Shown piece by piece: positions 23,736 through 35,273 of a stretch of 64,000 nucleotides of DNA (its first letter is position 1; every line of letters starts with the position of its first letter). A program made the position numbers and the translations under genes. The DNA is from Hymenopellis radicata. Its lineage: Eukaryota; Basidiomycota; Agaricomycetes; Agaricales; Physalacriaceae. The DNA is taken from contig JADNRX010000117.1 of assembly GCA_015501595.1 (NCBI GenBank), forward strand, positions 62,001 to 126,000. The letters are read 5' to 3'. A model generated the notes under the pieces. It was not told the DNA's origin, searched no databases, and saw only the letters and a list, made by a program, of their open reading frames with translations.

Positions 23736-24712
23736 CTAAGACCAAGGAATCAGTGACAAGATGTCGCGAGATAAAGATAATTTCCATACCACAAAAACCG
23801 ACGTTCCAAATTGGGCTACGAGCGCGGCCTTGTCACCAGTTCCAAAGAGTGCGCCAGAACCGTCTATTCCGATGCGTTAAACGGCGTAAAGAGACAGGAA
23901 TCGGATCAACTTACCCCCAAAAAGACACCAACGAATGTCTCGGGGCGAGAGAAATCCGAGTTTACCCACTGAACGTCAAAGCACTTTGTCTTCTCATCAA
24001 ATGCAAGGAACTATCCACAAGTGGGTGAGATCAGTCAGACCAAAGTACAACAGACGCACGATAGCAGTTTCAACGTCCTTCCCAACACCCATGTTCACTG
24101 GGTTAGATGTAAACGTATTACCGATGCCACTCTGGGGGGATGCACCGGGGAGAGTGGGCCACGCCGCACCGCCAAGGTAGAAGTAGCTAGCAAACAGTCG
24201 GTCAATTGACTTGAACAGTTGGATGGAAAACGCACTTGAAGGTTCCCTTGCCAATACTGGAAGTGGGCTGTCCATGCCGACGACACCAGCAAAGAAGGGG
24301 TTCAAGGGATCGCCGTTCTGCGATGCGTCAAACACGAAGAAGAGATGGAAGAAATGAACTTACAAGCGTCCTCCAGGTGTTCGAAGACTCGTCGATCTCG
24401 ACGAGCAACTTGTCGTCGTCGCACGTGGCCTTCCTGTACGCGCCGTAGGAGGCAAGCTTGTTTCCGATATACCCGAAGTCCTTGCCGTCGTCCGTAGTTA
24501 TCTTGATATACCCTTTGACGCTACGGAGGACGTTAGATCATTGCAACGTAGAAAAGAAAGATTTCTTACCAGTCGTCCTCGTCCCACTGGTGATCCTTGA
24601 CCTTGCCATCGCCATCTCCTCTAGCAAGCACGCTGCTGAAAAAGTCAAGGGGCGCCGGGGATGCGAATGTAATCGCGGAAAGAGCCAAGACGGAGAGGGT
24701 GTTGAACAACAT
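23736..24712 (-). CDS. Small secreted protein, family member 1 (intact)
   Basis: ATG 24712 begins a signal peptide, 'MLFNTLSVLALSAITFASPA', with likely cleavage soon after residue 20. The next exons give 'GDGKVKDHQWDEDDW', 'CVKGYIKITTDDGKDFGYI' (GT..AG intron with phase-2 join TG|C), 'KATCDDDKLLVEID', and a long hydrophobic middle ('GVVGMDSPLPVLAREP', 'LFASYFYLGGAAWPTLPG'). The C-terminal exons give 'KTKCFDVQWVNSDFSRPETF' and 'GTGDKAALVAQFGTSVFVVW', with TAG at 23736-23738. The 'QWxNsDxxxPxT' and 'tGDxxAl' motifs recur in the 58.9-59.3 kb relic and, more distantly, at 63.7-63.9 kb. Function unknown: secreted from wall or effector context only. TATATAAG lies about 90 bp upstream (24801-24807). 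Confidence 0.7.
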
Positions 24713-24800
24713 AGTTGCAGAGATGAATCCGAGATGTCGATGAGAAGGCTGATTGGAAGGAAATCTGGGAATGATGTCGAAAAGATAGTTAGTTAGCTGC

Positions 24801-24807
24801 TTATATA
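24801..24807 (-). promoter_or_regulatory. TATA box of secreted-protein gene 1
   Basis: Minus-strand TATATAA followed by GCAGC, about 90 bp before ATG 24712. The paralogue at 47765 has TATTTAAGCAGC at the same spacing, so this core is conserved between paralogues. Confidence 0.45.
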
Positions 24808-25331
24808 CTACAAGGCATCGCGAGGTCGAAATAATGACGCAAACGTGAATTAAATTTAGAGGATGGGTTGAGACGTCGAGAACGCATGACCTTCGATATC
24901 CTTGGCAGGTTTGCTTAAGCCGAAATTGTCTATCGCGCGCGCCCATGGACATATGAGTGCGGTCGTGGACGTTGAATCTAGGATGAGACACTCGAACGGA
25001 CACAATTTAGCCGTCGAGAATGTCTTGCGCTAGGTGGACGTGAGTTCGAGCTCTGGGACGCGACGAAATGGATTAACTTGAGCTAAATGCCCATCAGCAA
25101 CAGGACAAGCTGCACGCCACATGCTGAAGTTTTATACATGACTTGGGGTTGCTGTCGTAATATTGCGGCCATTGCTCAGCGGTGGCGTCCGTTGGCTCCC
25201 CTGTACCATTCGATGACTCTAACATATAATTATCCAGCCATGCACATATCGTAAGTCGGTGCGGTGATGTGGGCGATCCGAAACAGAAAGCGCTTGTACC
25301 AACCGTTAAGCCTTCAACCGAGGATCTACGT
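24808..25331. other. Intergenic, no gene seen
   Basis: Upstream region of the secreted-protein gene and 3' flank of the terpene-synthase-like gene. No conserved open frame or RNA-like structure recognised. Confidence 0.4.
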
Positions 25332-26531
25332 TCAAGGCCTCCTGATAAGAGACACGGCGAAATGAACGCATACTAGGCTAAACTCTGCCTTGCGGTTGCA
25401 AAAAGACCCATCCATAATCCCTGACATTAGCCCCGTTGTCCCAAAGAACAACTCGGTTTCATACGCCCAATTTACGATCCCAGAAATGCAATCCTTGACC
25501 CCTCGAACCCACAGGCGCATATCATAACCCTCCCCGCTCATCTCAGTCGACTTCTGAGGTTGAGGTTGTCGCCAGAATAAGGAAGACCACGACGGTGCAG
25601 GTGGCGCACGCGTCATACTGGTCTCGAGCACCGAGAGGTCCGTGATGGCATCCTTAATCATATCGCCGGCGTATTGTAACGCTGCCTGAAGGGAAAGGTT
25701 TTTCTGCGCCATTAGGACGGCGATGAGATTAGGGCTATTCGGTGCGGAGGATTGTGCGACGTTGAAGGAGACGGTGTCCTAAGGAAATAACGTGAGACGT
25801 GGGTCAAGAATCAAGCGACGGGCATGCTTACCAGCACGTAAGCAATGATTCTGGCTGCGGTGGATCTGAATCTTCGGCTTTCCTCAGTGTGTTCTAGGAT
25901 ATGTAGGCCCTCTACGAGCTCCACCATGTCGAGAATAACATAAGCCCCACTATAGTCGTCCAAGGACGATGTATATTCATCGATTGTGGGTACGACTGTG
26001 TCTCCGCTGCTTTGAAGCTGTCGGTCATTTTGGGCTCGTCTGTGGCGGTTGAGCGAGGCGACGAATTGCCGGGTCCATTCATCGGACTGATTCGCACATT
26101 GCAACTGTAATCCCGGAAGGGCACTGTGTGAATTTTGACCCATGTACAACAAAAGCTTGTCATATATTTACTCACTATTGGAAGAGTCGATCCGAGCGAA
26201 GGGACTCTAAATTTTCGAGATCTCGATATGGCACCCATTCGGTGAAATCCCCGCGTGCATGCCGCGCGTATTGGATCATCCAAATCGTCATAAAGTCCGC
26301 TGCCGCACGCAGTTGAGATCCATCGCATGTTGGGAAACATAAGGAGGCGAGCAGACCGCCTTTTACTGCGCCTAATAGTTCGCGGTCAATGAGTGCTACA
26401 GAGCTCAAGTGTTCAATGGACGTGTCCGACGCCCATTTACACCGCGAATTTGTACGCAGCCCAAAAGGCCGAACATAGGAAGGAAGGTCGGGGAGTTGGA
26501 TTGCAGTGGAGCCTGTCGCGGCTTGGGCCAT
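25332..26531 (-). CDS. Sesquiterpene-synthase-like protein with eroded metal-binding motifs
   Basis: Starts 'MAQAATGSTAIQLPDLPSYV', then 'FGLRTNSRCKWASDTS' and 'GGLLASLCFPTCDGSQLRAA', the normal N-terminal path of basidiomycete class I terpene synthases. Later exons read 'IDEYTSSLDDYSGAYVILD', 'IIAYVLDTVSFNVAQSS', 'NLIAVLMAQKNLSLQAA' and 'CISGIVNWAYETELFFG'. The last matches the C-terminal WxFxxxRYFG-type helix. The aspartate-rich motif is absent in the spliced frame ('ADFMTIWMIQYARH'). The NSE triad (NDxxSxxxE) reads 'LDTVSFNVA', losing N and E. The two introns I can place are clean and the ORF is open, so this is either a pseudoenzyme or a decaying gene. A partial copy lies at 29.1-29.9 kb. 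Confidence 0.65.
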
Positions 26532-26860
26532 AAGAATGAACACGTCGTGAGGCAAGGTAATCCCAAGTCAGTGCGATATAACCGAAGAACGTGGCGTGCT
26601 GGCAAGCGCGTCGCGCGATGGTAAGATCAAAGCAGTTGTTGGGTCTTGTTTGTTCATACTCATCACGTCGTGGCACTGTCATAAGATAAGCCTATGGCGC
26701 TAGAGATACAGAAAGACTGTCAGATAGAAACCAAAGAATAATTGGTTCTTGGGGGTTGTCGAAGACTCGGGGTGGGCCGGCTCGCCATGAGGTTCAACGG
26801 TCACGTGAGGACCGCTCTCAAAGCCCGTGTGTGGCGCAATTGCCAGCCGAACATCAGCGG
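25895..26860. repeat. Source segment of the 29.1-29.9 kb terpene-synthase copy
   Basis: Recurs in direct orientation at 29089-29870, almost identical apart from an internal deletion of about 150 bp (25995-26150) and a few small indels. Confidence 0.85.
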
Positions 26861-27314
26861 AAACAGAAAAGGAAATGAAGAAATACGCACCGTGTTGACG
26901 CCGACCAGCTCAAATCCAAACTCATGTCCTTGTTAGGTGATGGCATGACGGCGCAGGGGTCCAGCCTGGAACTGCGGCATCGTCGTCCAGAAGCGTGGCA
27001 GCTCCGTCCCGGTGGCTTACGCGTTCGCGGCGTACGTGTTGCAAGAGAAGGTGGTGGTGGCTGGTAAGGTCGTTGGTGGTTCGGGTCCGTAAAGCGTGCC
27101 GGCACATGCCGACACCTCCAAAATAAATATAGTCGTCCAGGATGCCTCCAAGCCTGTACGCGTCGTGAATGAGTGTGGTGGTGAAGGAAAGCGACCAATT
27201 GGCACCGACAAGAGCGTGATTTTAATCTTGAAAATGATCGAAAGGACATGGCCTTGAATCCAGTGCGAAGCGATGCCAAATGTCTTACATAACAGCTACT
27301 TGCTTCTGACTTCC
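26861..27314. other. Intergenic, no gene seen
   Basis: 5' flanks of the divergent terpene-synthase-like and kinase genes. Open frames here are short and proline/arginine-rich on the minus strand, and look like shadows. Confidence 0.4.
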
Positions 27315-28621
27315 ATGGCCGACGAGGACGAAAAGGTATGGACGTTGCACTATGCATTCCTTCATGACCAGGGGTACGAGCTTCGAGATAAGTTCAAACC
27401 CGGCTGGCAACCGACTTGGAAAACACCTCTCGAACGTGCAAATGGTGTCTGTATTCAAGTAACGCTCTTGCTCCATGGTCAAGATCTTGGCTGACTATGC
27501 ATATAGGATCCGGCCGTCATCGTAGACGCGACAAAATCTGCAGATAAGAAACCCGTCATGCTGAAGAAAATACTCACAACTGGACGTCGACCTGATCATG
27601 AATTGGAGATCGCGCTCTACCTGGCTTCGCTTCTCGAGCACTCTGAGAACCACGCTGTACCTATTCTCGACGTTCTTCAGTCTCCGCATTTTGGAGACCT
27701 CAAGCTCATGGTAATGCCCCGATTACGCCTTCATTACGACCCGCCTTTCGACACTGTCGGTGAATTCATCGATGCGTTTCGACAGATATTCGAGGTTAGT
27801 GAGACATTCCTCTCTAAATGCATGGCATTCTGACACCTCTCAGGGCGTTGAGTTTCTCCATAAACACTTCATTGCCCATCGGTGCGTTGGGCAATGCACC
27901 TATTCGATGAACTCCGTTTGACCATGTTACTTCTAGAGATCTTCACGGCGGTAATATAATGCTCGACCCCACACGCCTGTATCCCAATGGATTCCATCCG
28001 GCTCTTGAATTCATGAGACCAGATTTCAAAGGATTCGCGAAATATACAACGCGAACGCGCTGCTGGCCGCGATACTATCTCATTGATTTTGGTCGTTCGC
28101 GTCGCTACTCTCCCGAGAGAGTGCCGTTTGAGGTCACCAAGCCTCGTCCAGACTCAGATCATATAGCTCTCCTCCCTGAAAAAAGAGGTAGCACGCCCAG
28201 GCGATATAATCCTTTCCCTGTTGATATCTTCCGCCTTGGCTACATGCTCATAAGGGACTGCGCCGTGGTAGGTCTGCATCACACACTCTAGCTTATTCTA
28301 ACCTCTCAGTAGGATGAATTTCCTCCACTGCAGTTTGTTCTACCGTTAGCACAAGAGATGATGGCGCAAGACCCTTCCTCTCGACCGACTATTACAGAAG
28401 TGCGGCGGCGGTTTGCGGAGCTCTGTCAGCCCTTGACGAAGAAGCAATTGCGACTAGCCGGGTCACCGGAATCGGTTGATATTTTGCAGCGCCTTCGTCA
28501 ACTCAGGCATATTCTTACTTGCACGGCTCCGTTGCCTCGTGGTAGGGATTTCAATTCTGAGAGGTTTGCGCTCGATGATAATCTTCGGTCTTTCTATACC
28601 TCCGTTCCCTCTGATGTATAA
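27315..28621 (+). CDS. Fungal protein kinase-like protein
   Basis: Start 'MADEDEKVWTLHYAFLHDQG' is supported by the decayed paralogue, whose similarity begins at the same codon. The likely ATP-anchoring lysine region is 'KKPVMLKKIL'. The catalytic loop reads 'FIAHRDLHGGNIMLDP' across an intron (HRD plus Asn), the metal-binding motif is 'YYLIDFGRSRRY', and the C-lobe has 'YNPFPVDIFRLGYMLIRD' and 'MMAQDPSSRPTITEVRRRF'. The glycine-rich loop is not evident, as in many short basidiomycete-specific kinases. The frame is continuous over at least five exons to TAA 28619. Probably an active-type fold of unknown target. Confidence 0.8.
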
Positions 28622-28806
28622 GTTGGCATATTGAACGAGTTCTTCTCATCAAATTCGGCTGTGTTCCCGGTGGTTCCTTGTTGTTGAAAGTTCAAAGCCC
28701 AGCATTAGCAGCTTCAACTAGGTTCGAGACCTGTGTAATCATCGTTGATGAAGTTGCCTCGAGTGCCGGTAAGTATCAACTTACGGCGACCACTCAGACC
28801 ACGACC

Positions 28807-29075
28807 ATGACTGACGAGTATGAAAAGTTCTGAATGCTACACCACTCTTTCCTTCATGAGCAAGGGTAGGAGCTTCCAGATAAGTTCAAACCTGGCGGCC
28901 AGTGGGTTCCTAAATGGAAAAACGAATCTCAACGCGCGCGCGAGGGTCCTGGAACTCCAGTAATGTTTCCCGCGCTCTTTTCATTGACGTTGGCCGACGA
29001 CGCTTGACTATAGAACTCGTCGACGCGCTTAGATCATCCGACAGGAAACCTGTGATGCTGAAGAGAGCTCTGATC
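28807..29075 (+). pseudogene. Kinase paralogue remnant, 5' part only
   Basis: Resembles the first third of the neighbouring kinase (27315-27570): 'MTDEYEKF', 'HHSFLHEQG', 'DKFKPGG', 'KPVMLKRAL', with in-frame stops and moderate divergence, clearly older than the adjoining terpene-synthase copy. It ends abruptly at about 29075, where the terpene-synthase duplicate begins. Confidence 0.75.
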
Positions 29076-29088
29076 AGTGTGTTCTAGG

Positions 29089-29870
29089 ATATTTGGGCCC
29101 TCTACGAGCTCCACCATGTCAAGAATAACATAAACCCCACTATAGTCGTCCAAGGACGACGTATATTCATCGATTGTGGGTACGACACATATTTACTCAC
29201 TATTGGAAGAGCCGATCCGAGCGAAGGGACTCTAAATTTTCGAGATCTCGATATGGCACCCATTCGGTGAAATCCCCGCGTGCATGCCGCGCGTATTGGA
29301 TCATCCAAATCGTCATAAAATCGGCTGCCGCACGTAGTTGAGATCCATCGCATGTTGGGAAACATAAGGAGGCGAGCAGACCGCCTTTTACTGCGCCTAA
29401 TAGTTCGCGGTCAATGAGTGCTACAGAGCTCAAGTGTTCAATGGACGTGTCCGACGCCCATTTACACCGCGAATTTGTACGCAGCCCAAAAGCTCGAACA
29501 CATGAAGGAAGGTCGAGGAGTTGGATTGCAGTGGAGCCTGTCGCGGCTTGGGCCATAAGAATGAACACGTCGTGAGGCAAGGTAATCCCAAGTCAGTGCG
29601 ATATAAGCGCGTCGCGTGATGGTCAGATCAAAGCAGTTGTTGGGTCTTGTTTGTTCATAAACATCATGTCGTGGCACTGTGATAAGATAGGACTATGGCG
29701 CTGTGCTGTGTGAGGAGGAAGGAGATACAGAAAGACTGTCAGATAGAAACCAAAGGAGGTTGTCGAAGACTCGCGATCGGGGTGGGCCCGCCATGAGGGT
29801 TCAACGATCACGTGAGGACAGGGAGCCCGTGTGTGGCGTAATTGCCAGCCGTACATCAGCGCAGGGAAAC
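29089..29870 (-). pseudogene. Truncated duplicate of the terpene-synthase-like gene
   Basis: Covers exon 1 and a shortened part of exon 2 of the 25332-26531 gene. Exon 1 is nearly unchanged ('GGLLASLCFPTCDGSQLRAA'), but about 150 bp, including the exon 1/2 intron, is deleted. Everything 3' of 'GVYVILDMVELVEG' is missing. Confidence 0.8.
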
Positions 29871-30139
29871 CGAACCAATTTCCCCCACCAAGCAGTCGGG
29901 ATGGTAGGCGGGCATCAAAAAAGGCAGGCAGGCATTTCGAGTGATGACAGCGAGGAAAGGAGAGAGATTTGGGAAGACACACTGTCTTGTCCAGGTCTTG
30001 TCCAAACCACCACGTGGCGCTTACGGGAACTTGCATTGCGCTTGCTGCTTATCGTCTTGATCTTATCCTCAAATAACGCCTCGCTGACTTATCGCTATAC
30101 TTCTTCAAGAACCCCGTCAATGCTGTATACAACCAAATA

Positions 30140-30866
30140 TCACGAATCCCCCGCCCCATCCCCCTGCGGATCCTCATCCCTTGCCATCGCATCCCCCATC
30201 CTTTCCCTCCTCTTCGTCTCCATGATAATAAACGTCAGCACCACCAGGTCATAATCCACCCCGCACCCCGGCTGGATCCGGATCCGCGCCTTCCTCTCTC
30301 CAGCAAAGAGCCCCGCGGCCGTGGGCGCACACGTGTAGTACCCCAGCTGCTCGGAGCTACCCGAAGGCGTCAACTAATGGAGTCAGTGAGTAGAGAGATT
30401 GTGAGAGAGTGAGTGGACAACATACAATGCACCCAGAATGCCGATCAATCTTCCAGCGGTATTCTCGGCCATCTTGCGCGATAAAATAGCGCGTCCTAAA
30501 TATCGCATTGAGACCCACCACACTCCACCTGAGATTCTCAGTGGCCACTCACGAACTCGAGCTGAGCACCCCCCGGCCGTGCCTGTACAAAAACTCCGAG
30601 GCACACGTCCCGATCCCGCCCAGCCCAGGCAGCTGCGGGCTTCTCACCGTCGTCGTCGTGTCCCAGTTGCGCCACTGGATCTCCGCCACGACCCGCTCGG
30701 CCCTCGTCAACCGCGACACGCTCCGCCCGTGCACTTTGCTCGTCGTGATCTTATACAGCACACTCCCATTCGGGGACAACAACGACGTCTGCAGCGGATT
30801 GTTGGGAACCAGAAACAAGTCCATAATAACGTTCAGCCCGCGGAGATGGGCGTCGCGCGAATGCAA
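30140..30866 (-). CDS. DUF6593-domain protein (intact)
   Basis: Three exons: 'MDLFLVPNNPLQTSLLSPNG' (alternative in-frame start at 30824), 'VLYKITTSKVHGRSVSRL', 'VVAEIQWRNWDTTTTVRSP', then 'YFIAQDGREYRWKIDRHSG' with the hallmark Trp, then 'TPSGSSEQLGYYTCAP' and 'RIQPGCGVDYDLVVLTFIIM', followed by a charged tail ending before the stop at 30140. The family is common in mushrooms, with function unknown. The last strand 'LVVLTFIIMETKRRE' corresponds to 'IILTTFIFVEKLRRD' in the 22.8-23.4 kb relic. Confidence 0.82.
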
Positions 30867-31112
30867 GGTGCACTGTATATACTTACTTATGTGACCCGCG
30901 GATGCATGAGGGAGCTGCTTTTTTTAGTCAAGTTCGTATATTGAATCGCCATTCTTTAGTTTAATAATATATAAATCCAGCCTAGAAGTCCCATGTGAAA
31001 CTGGAAACGACGATGAACGAGTAAAAAAAACGTACTGTGGAAAATCCGTGAAAAATCTAAAACTACACATATTCGCAAAGCAATGATACAGATATTCAAA
31101 ACAGCGCTAGGA

Positions 31113-34100
31113 CTATGAGGATAAGAAAGCGAACACTCCCAACGTGTTCCCGAAGCCTGCAAAACCGCGCGACCGAGCAACAACGAAGGGCGTCACACGT
31201 GTAAATGGCAATCTAGGAATCGAAGGCAACGATAAGGCATCCATATTCTCTTCGGAAACCGCCAGCATCGATAGAGTCGACGTCTGAACTTCAGGCTCCG
31301 AGAGTTCAAACGTCCATAGTTCCCACCGATCCAGAGTCGCAGGCGGTAACCCATCATGACAAGTCCCTGTCGAATCTCGGATGTGTTTGCCTTGCAGGCG
31401 AGGACGCCTCCGCACGCCCACAATTTTGCCCTCATATGGGGCCCAACCTCCCCTTTCACATGTGGTATCCGCTACCTTGACCACATGCACACTGAACCAA
31501 AACGATGCGACCTTCGATGAAGTGCGGACCCCATCAGCAGGTCCGACAGCATGATCAGCCTCGAATTCATCAAGGGGTAAAGTGAGCGTCTCTGAAGTTG
31601 ATGCGCGCCGACTGGAATCCTTCTCGGACGCACGTCTAGAATGTACTCCGTGAGCGGAGACAGGAAACGACGATTCGAAGCTAGAAGAGAGGCGAGCATT
31701 GCGCACGAGTGGTGAACTCGATGTCGCGAAACTACCACTTCTGGAAGACTTCCCCAGGCTGTCGTATCGTCGCGTCTGTATTGACACGCACGTGCATCTC
31801 CGCGTCGTGTCGACATCGTTATGATAGACTTTAAAGAAATGCACAATTTGGTGCACAGAGAACGTCAGACAGAACGTGTCAGGACGAAGATGGCCGCACA
31901 AGCGACACGATCCTAGAGGTATGGGAGATAACGAGAGCTTCGTGATTTTGCCGAAAGTTTCATCCAGAGTGCGAATCATTTCGCCAGTGAGTCCATCCCA
32001 AAGAGAGATGACCCCAGCTTCCGTTGCAACTCCGACGACAGTACGCGTCTCATCACCCATTAGGATGCGACACGCATGGACCACGCTGGCGAAATCGGTA
32101 GGGTTACCAGCTGGGACACAAAAGTCCGGCATAAGAAGCTTGTCCTGGTCGTTCGCCTCTTGTACATCAAGCTTCCCGTCGTCCAGAAAGAAAGCCACGA
32201 GTAGATTATTATGCGGAGACATGCGAAGAAGACGAGGTTTAACGATGCTCGCACGCCCACACGGCTGAAGGAGCACTGCAGTTGACAGTTGCGCCACAGA
32301 CCACTTCGCCACGGTACCACTTTCATAGACGGCGACGAGGGAGACAGGCACCACTGGTTCCATAGGCGATGTAGGACGAGATTGTGGTGGTGTTTTCGAA
32401 CTTTTCCTTATCGACAAAAACTGGATGTCTGCGACACCAGCGGAGGAGTGGTCGAGGAATAAATGAGGTAGCGCATGCACACGTTCGCGTTTTATTGACC
32501 AAACCGCGACAACGCCAGCCCCGGTGCCAACAGCGCAATGTTCGCCACTGCCATCCATAGCAACACAAGTCACCGTCGAAGGATTTGTCGAGGTGCTGGC
32601 CGAGCGTAGTAACACATCCGTAGCATCGATTGATACGTGTGTCTGGACATCCAAGTGCCAGATCACAATTTCATTCTGCAAGCCCACAGTGATAACGACC
32701 TGACCGTTCGTGCTCGACGCGATAAGCTCGACATCGCTAGCAAAGGCACGCGGAAGAGTCGAGAATGACGCTTGGCTGCGCAAAGAGGAAACCTCGGGAG
32801 GCGCAGATTCTTCCTCTTCGACATGTGCGCGATTCTTCTGAGCTTCCAGCAACTCTGTGTCTTTCAACAAGTACAGTAGAAGCCCATATAGAGCCACTGT
32901 TGTCGAAGATATTGGAAGAACCATAATTCGGAATAAAGACCAGACCAGAGAACGGAAGCTGCGCCACCTGGTTCGATACGACTTGGGCAATGAATTCGTG
33001 TAGTCCGCATCAGGTCTGAACGTCAATATCGTCGGACTCTCGATGCGCAGATGTAGAATTGATTCCGTAGGGTTCAAGGTCTTCCATAGCAGCCAAGCTG
33101 GATCCTGGTTGTTCGATCCATTACCTTCCGACGTATGGCGGACCACGCCGCGCTTGATGGAAGGAGTGATCGGTCGGCCATTATCTGAGGGAAGCGTGGC
33201 ATAATAAAGCGTCGCGGTCGTCGCAAGAAGCTACAACGATTAAATACAGTGATTTAGGTAAAGATGAACGCGAGGCTTACAAGGAAGAGACTCAAGTTTT
33301 TTTTAGCTCGTCCGCCGAAGAGTGCCTGCATAATCGAAGCTTGTTTCTGCCAGCCCGATTTAGTCTTGGTTCCTTCTGAAGTTAGAAATGGAACAGCTGG
33401 TGTTAAGCTCGGATCGAGTCGCAAGAGTTCTTCCAGCTGGTACGGGTTATTAACCGAGAGGTCAGAAAGAAACAGATGAACGTACTTCAAGACGTTGCAT
33501 ATCTATCGAAAGCACGGCCAAGAAGAACGTATGTGCAAGGAACCAGTGGGCGACCAGAACCACCACTGCAAATGAGCAGAACTGCCGTATAGCTCCACCA
33601 GAAAATGCAGCAATTACACCAAGAACCGCGTTGTAGAAGACAACCTTCAGCGTGTTAGAGGTTCCTGCATGACTCAGTCCTTCTGCTATTCGTTGCTTCA
33701 CAGGCAAGGTAACATGCGTCTTCCCAACAGCATCGACCTATTTGCATTATGAGCGTCAAATGAAGGCCGGGTTCTTCCGAGAAACGGACCAGGTTGAACA
33801 TGTTCTCCGCACCAACGAACAAGATCATGATCGGCAAGAGCTCCCTAAGCAGAATTGGAAATCAGGGAGAGTACACGGAACGCGGAGAACGCACCATGGT
33901 ACCATGGTTACTTTGAAACCGACGAGGGCACATACGCTAAGACTGGTAATCGTACTGACTGCTATCTCGACGAGAGCGGTGAAGGTGACACCGATACGAG
34001 AGTGAACTGTCTTCATTTGGCGCATAGACCAGGAGACATAGACCGCGAAACTGATGTAGGCAAAGTAGAGAAGAGCCGAGATTGCTGTCCATCCTTTGCC

Positions 34101-35007
34101 TTCTGGCGGTGAGGAATGATACTAGGAAGACATAAGACGCCAAAAAAACACGAATTTGCGCGCAAAGGTTACCTCCAGTGCGAGCAGGAACGGTTCCTCG
34201 ATCTTGACATGTAGTTCGGCGTTCAAGGCTTTAACACTTTGAATCGTCTGGAGCCAACTGAGATGGTCGGATTTGCCAAGGCAGTCCGTTGCAGGAAAGA
34301 AGTAGGTGAGAGCGAGGAATGTGGCAAAGTCCAAGTTGGACTCGCTGTCTGAATCTCGACCAGCGAGGACCATTTCTGGGGTCAGTGGTATGCCTGCGAT
34401 TGATGCGTTCCTGGAAAAGTTGAGGGTGTCGAGGATGTTGGAATCCGAGCGGAGGGATGTTTTATCGTGATTCCAAAACTCGAGTGGTGACAGGACTAGG
34501 CACTGGCCGTCTGCGCGCTTCAAACAGCGCGACGACACAAGGTCGTTGAGGGTATTTTCGAGATTTAGTGTTGAGAGGAGAGTCTGATGGTCGAGTGCAT
34601 TGCCATCATCGGGAAGAATGAGTACTCGCTCTACTCGCACGGTACGTCCTACACCACATCTGGCGCGCGAAACAGCGTCTTCGCGGACTCTCAACCAGTC
34701 GTACCTAGACCAGATGTCGACGAGGTCATGTTGGGCATCAAACACGGATGCGGTGCCGAATATGGAGAGCGACTGGGGCTGGGATGAGAGAGGATAGTAG
34801 AGGGCCAAGGCTGGGTAGAATAGCGAGGTAATGACCACTCCCGATATGAGGATGACACGGATCTGGTGGGTTGCACAATGCCTATATGAGCGGTTATCAG
34901 TATACGCGTAGGGGACGGGAGCGAACGACGTACAGGCCGAAATGCAGGAAAAACCAGTGGCCGTAGCTGCGCACGACGGCGAGGAGGGAAGGAAACGAGT
35001 CGATCAT
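31113..35007 (-). CDS. SCP1: SREBP cleavage-activating protein (SCAP) homologue
   Basis: ER membrane sterol sensor that escorts the SREBP/Sre1 transcription factor for proteolysis, controlling sterol synthesis and hypoxic adaptation in basidiomycetes. Start 'MIDSFPSLLAVVRSYGHWFF' leads into a first membrane helix ('ISGVVITSLFYPALALYYPL'). A luminal loop with 'HDLVDIWSRYDWLRVREDA' and 'LSPLEFWNHD' follows, then a sterol-sensing domain with the hallmark 'PIMILFVGAENMFNLVRFS' and further helices near 33.3-34.1 kb. The C-terminal half (33146 down to 31113) is a WD40 propeller: 'VITVGLQNEIVIWHLDVQ', 'CAVGTGAGVVAVWSIKRE', 'VVGVATEAGVISLWDGLTGE'. It faces the 35274 gene across about 270 bp. Confidence 0.9.
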
Positions 35008-35273
35008 GTCTAATACAATTCCGCTACGAAAAATGACCGGCCAGGGGGTGGAGGATGTTACTCGGTGTCGACTATCGTGCATCCGTCAACCAACGCATTA
35101 TACCGTTTCTCGTCGTGGTCGCAGGGAGAAACACGGCTTAGCGGGATGAAAGCAGTTTCTGCATACCAAGCGCAAGCCGGGGGTTCTGTGTCACTGTCAC
35201 GCAGTCACATCGGTAATCCGGTCACGCTCCGATCCGTCGGTCTTCTCGGGCAGCGACCTCCTGGACGTGGACC

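Noticed and set aside
26270..26300. A DDLDD string that looks like the missing aspartate-rich motif of the terpene-synthase-like gene.
   Set aside because: It lies in the +1 frame relative to 'AADFMTIW' and no intron or single indel places it correctly in both directions. It may be a vestige but cannot be counted as the motif.
25895..29870. Second circular permutation (terpene synthase-kinase versus kinase-terpene synthase).
   Set aside because: The order is permuted, but the kinase part is much more diverged than the terpene-synthase part, so two separate events explain it better.
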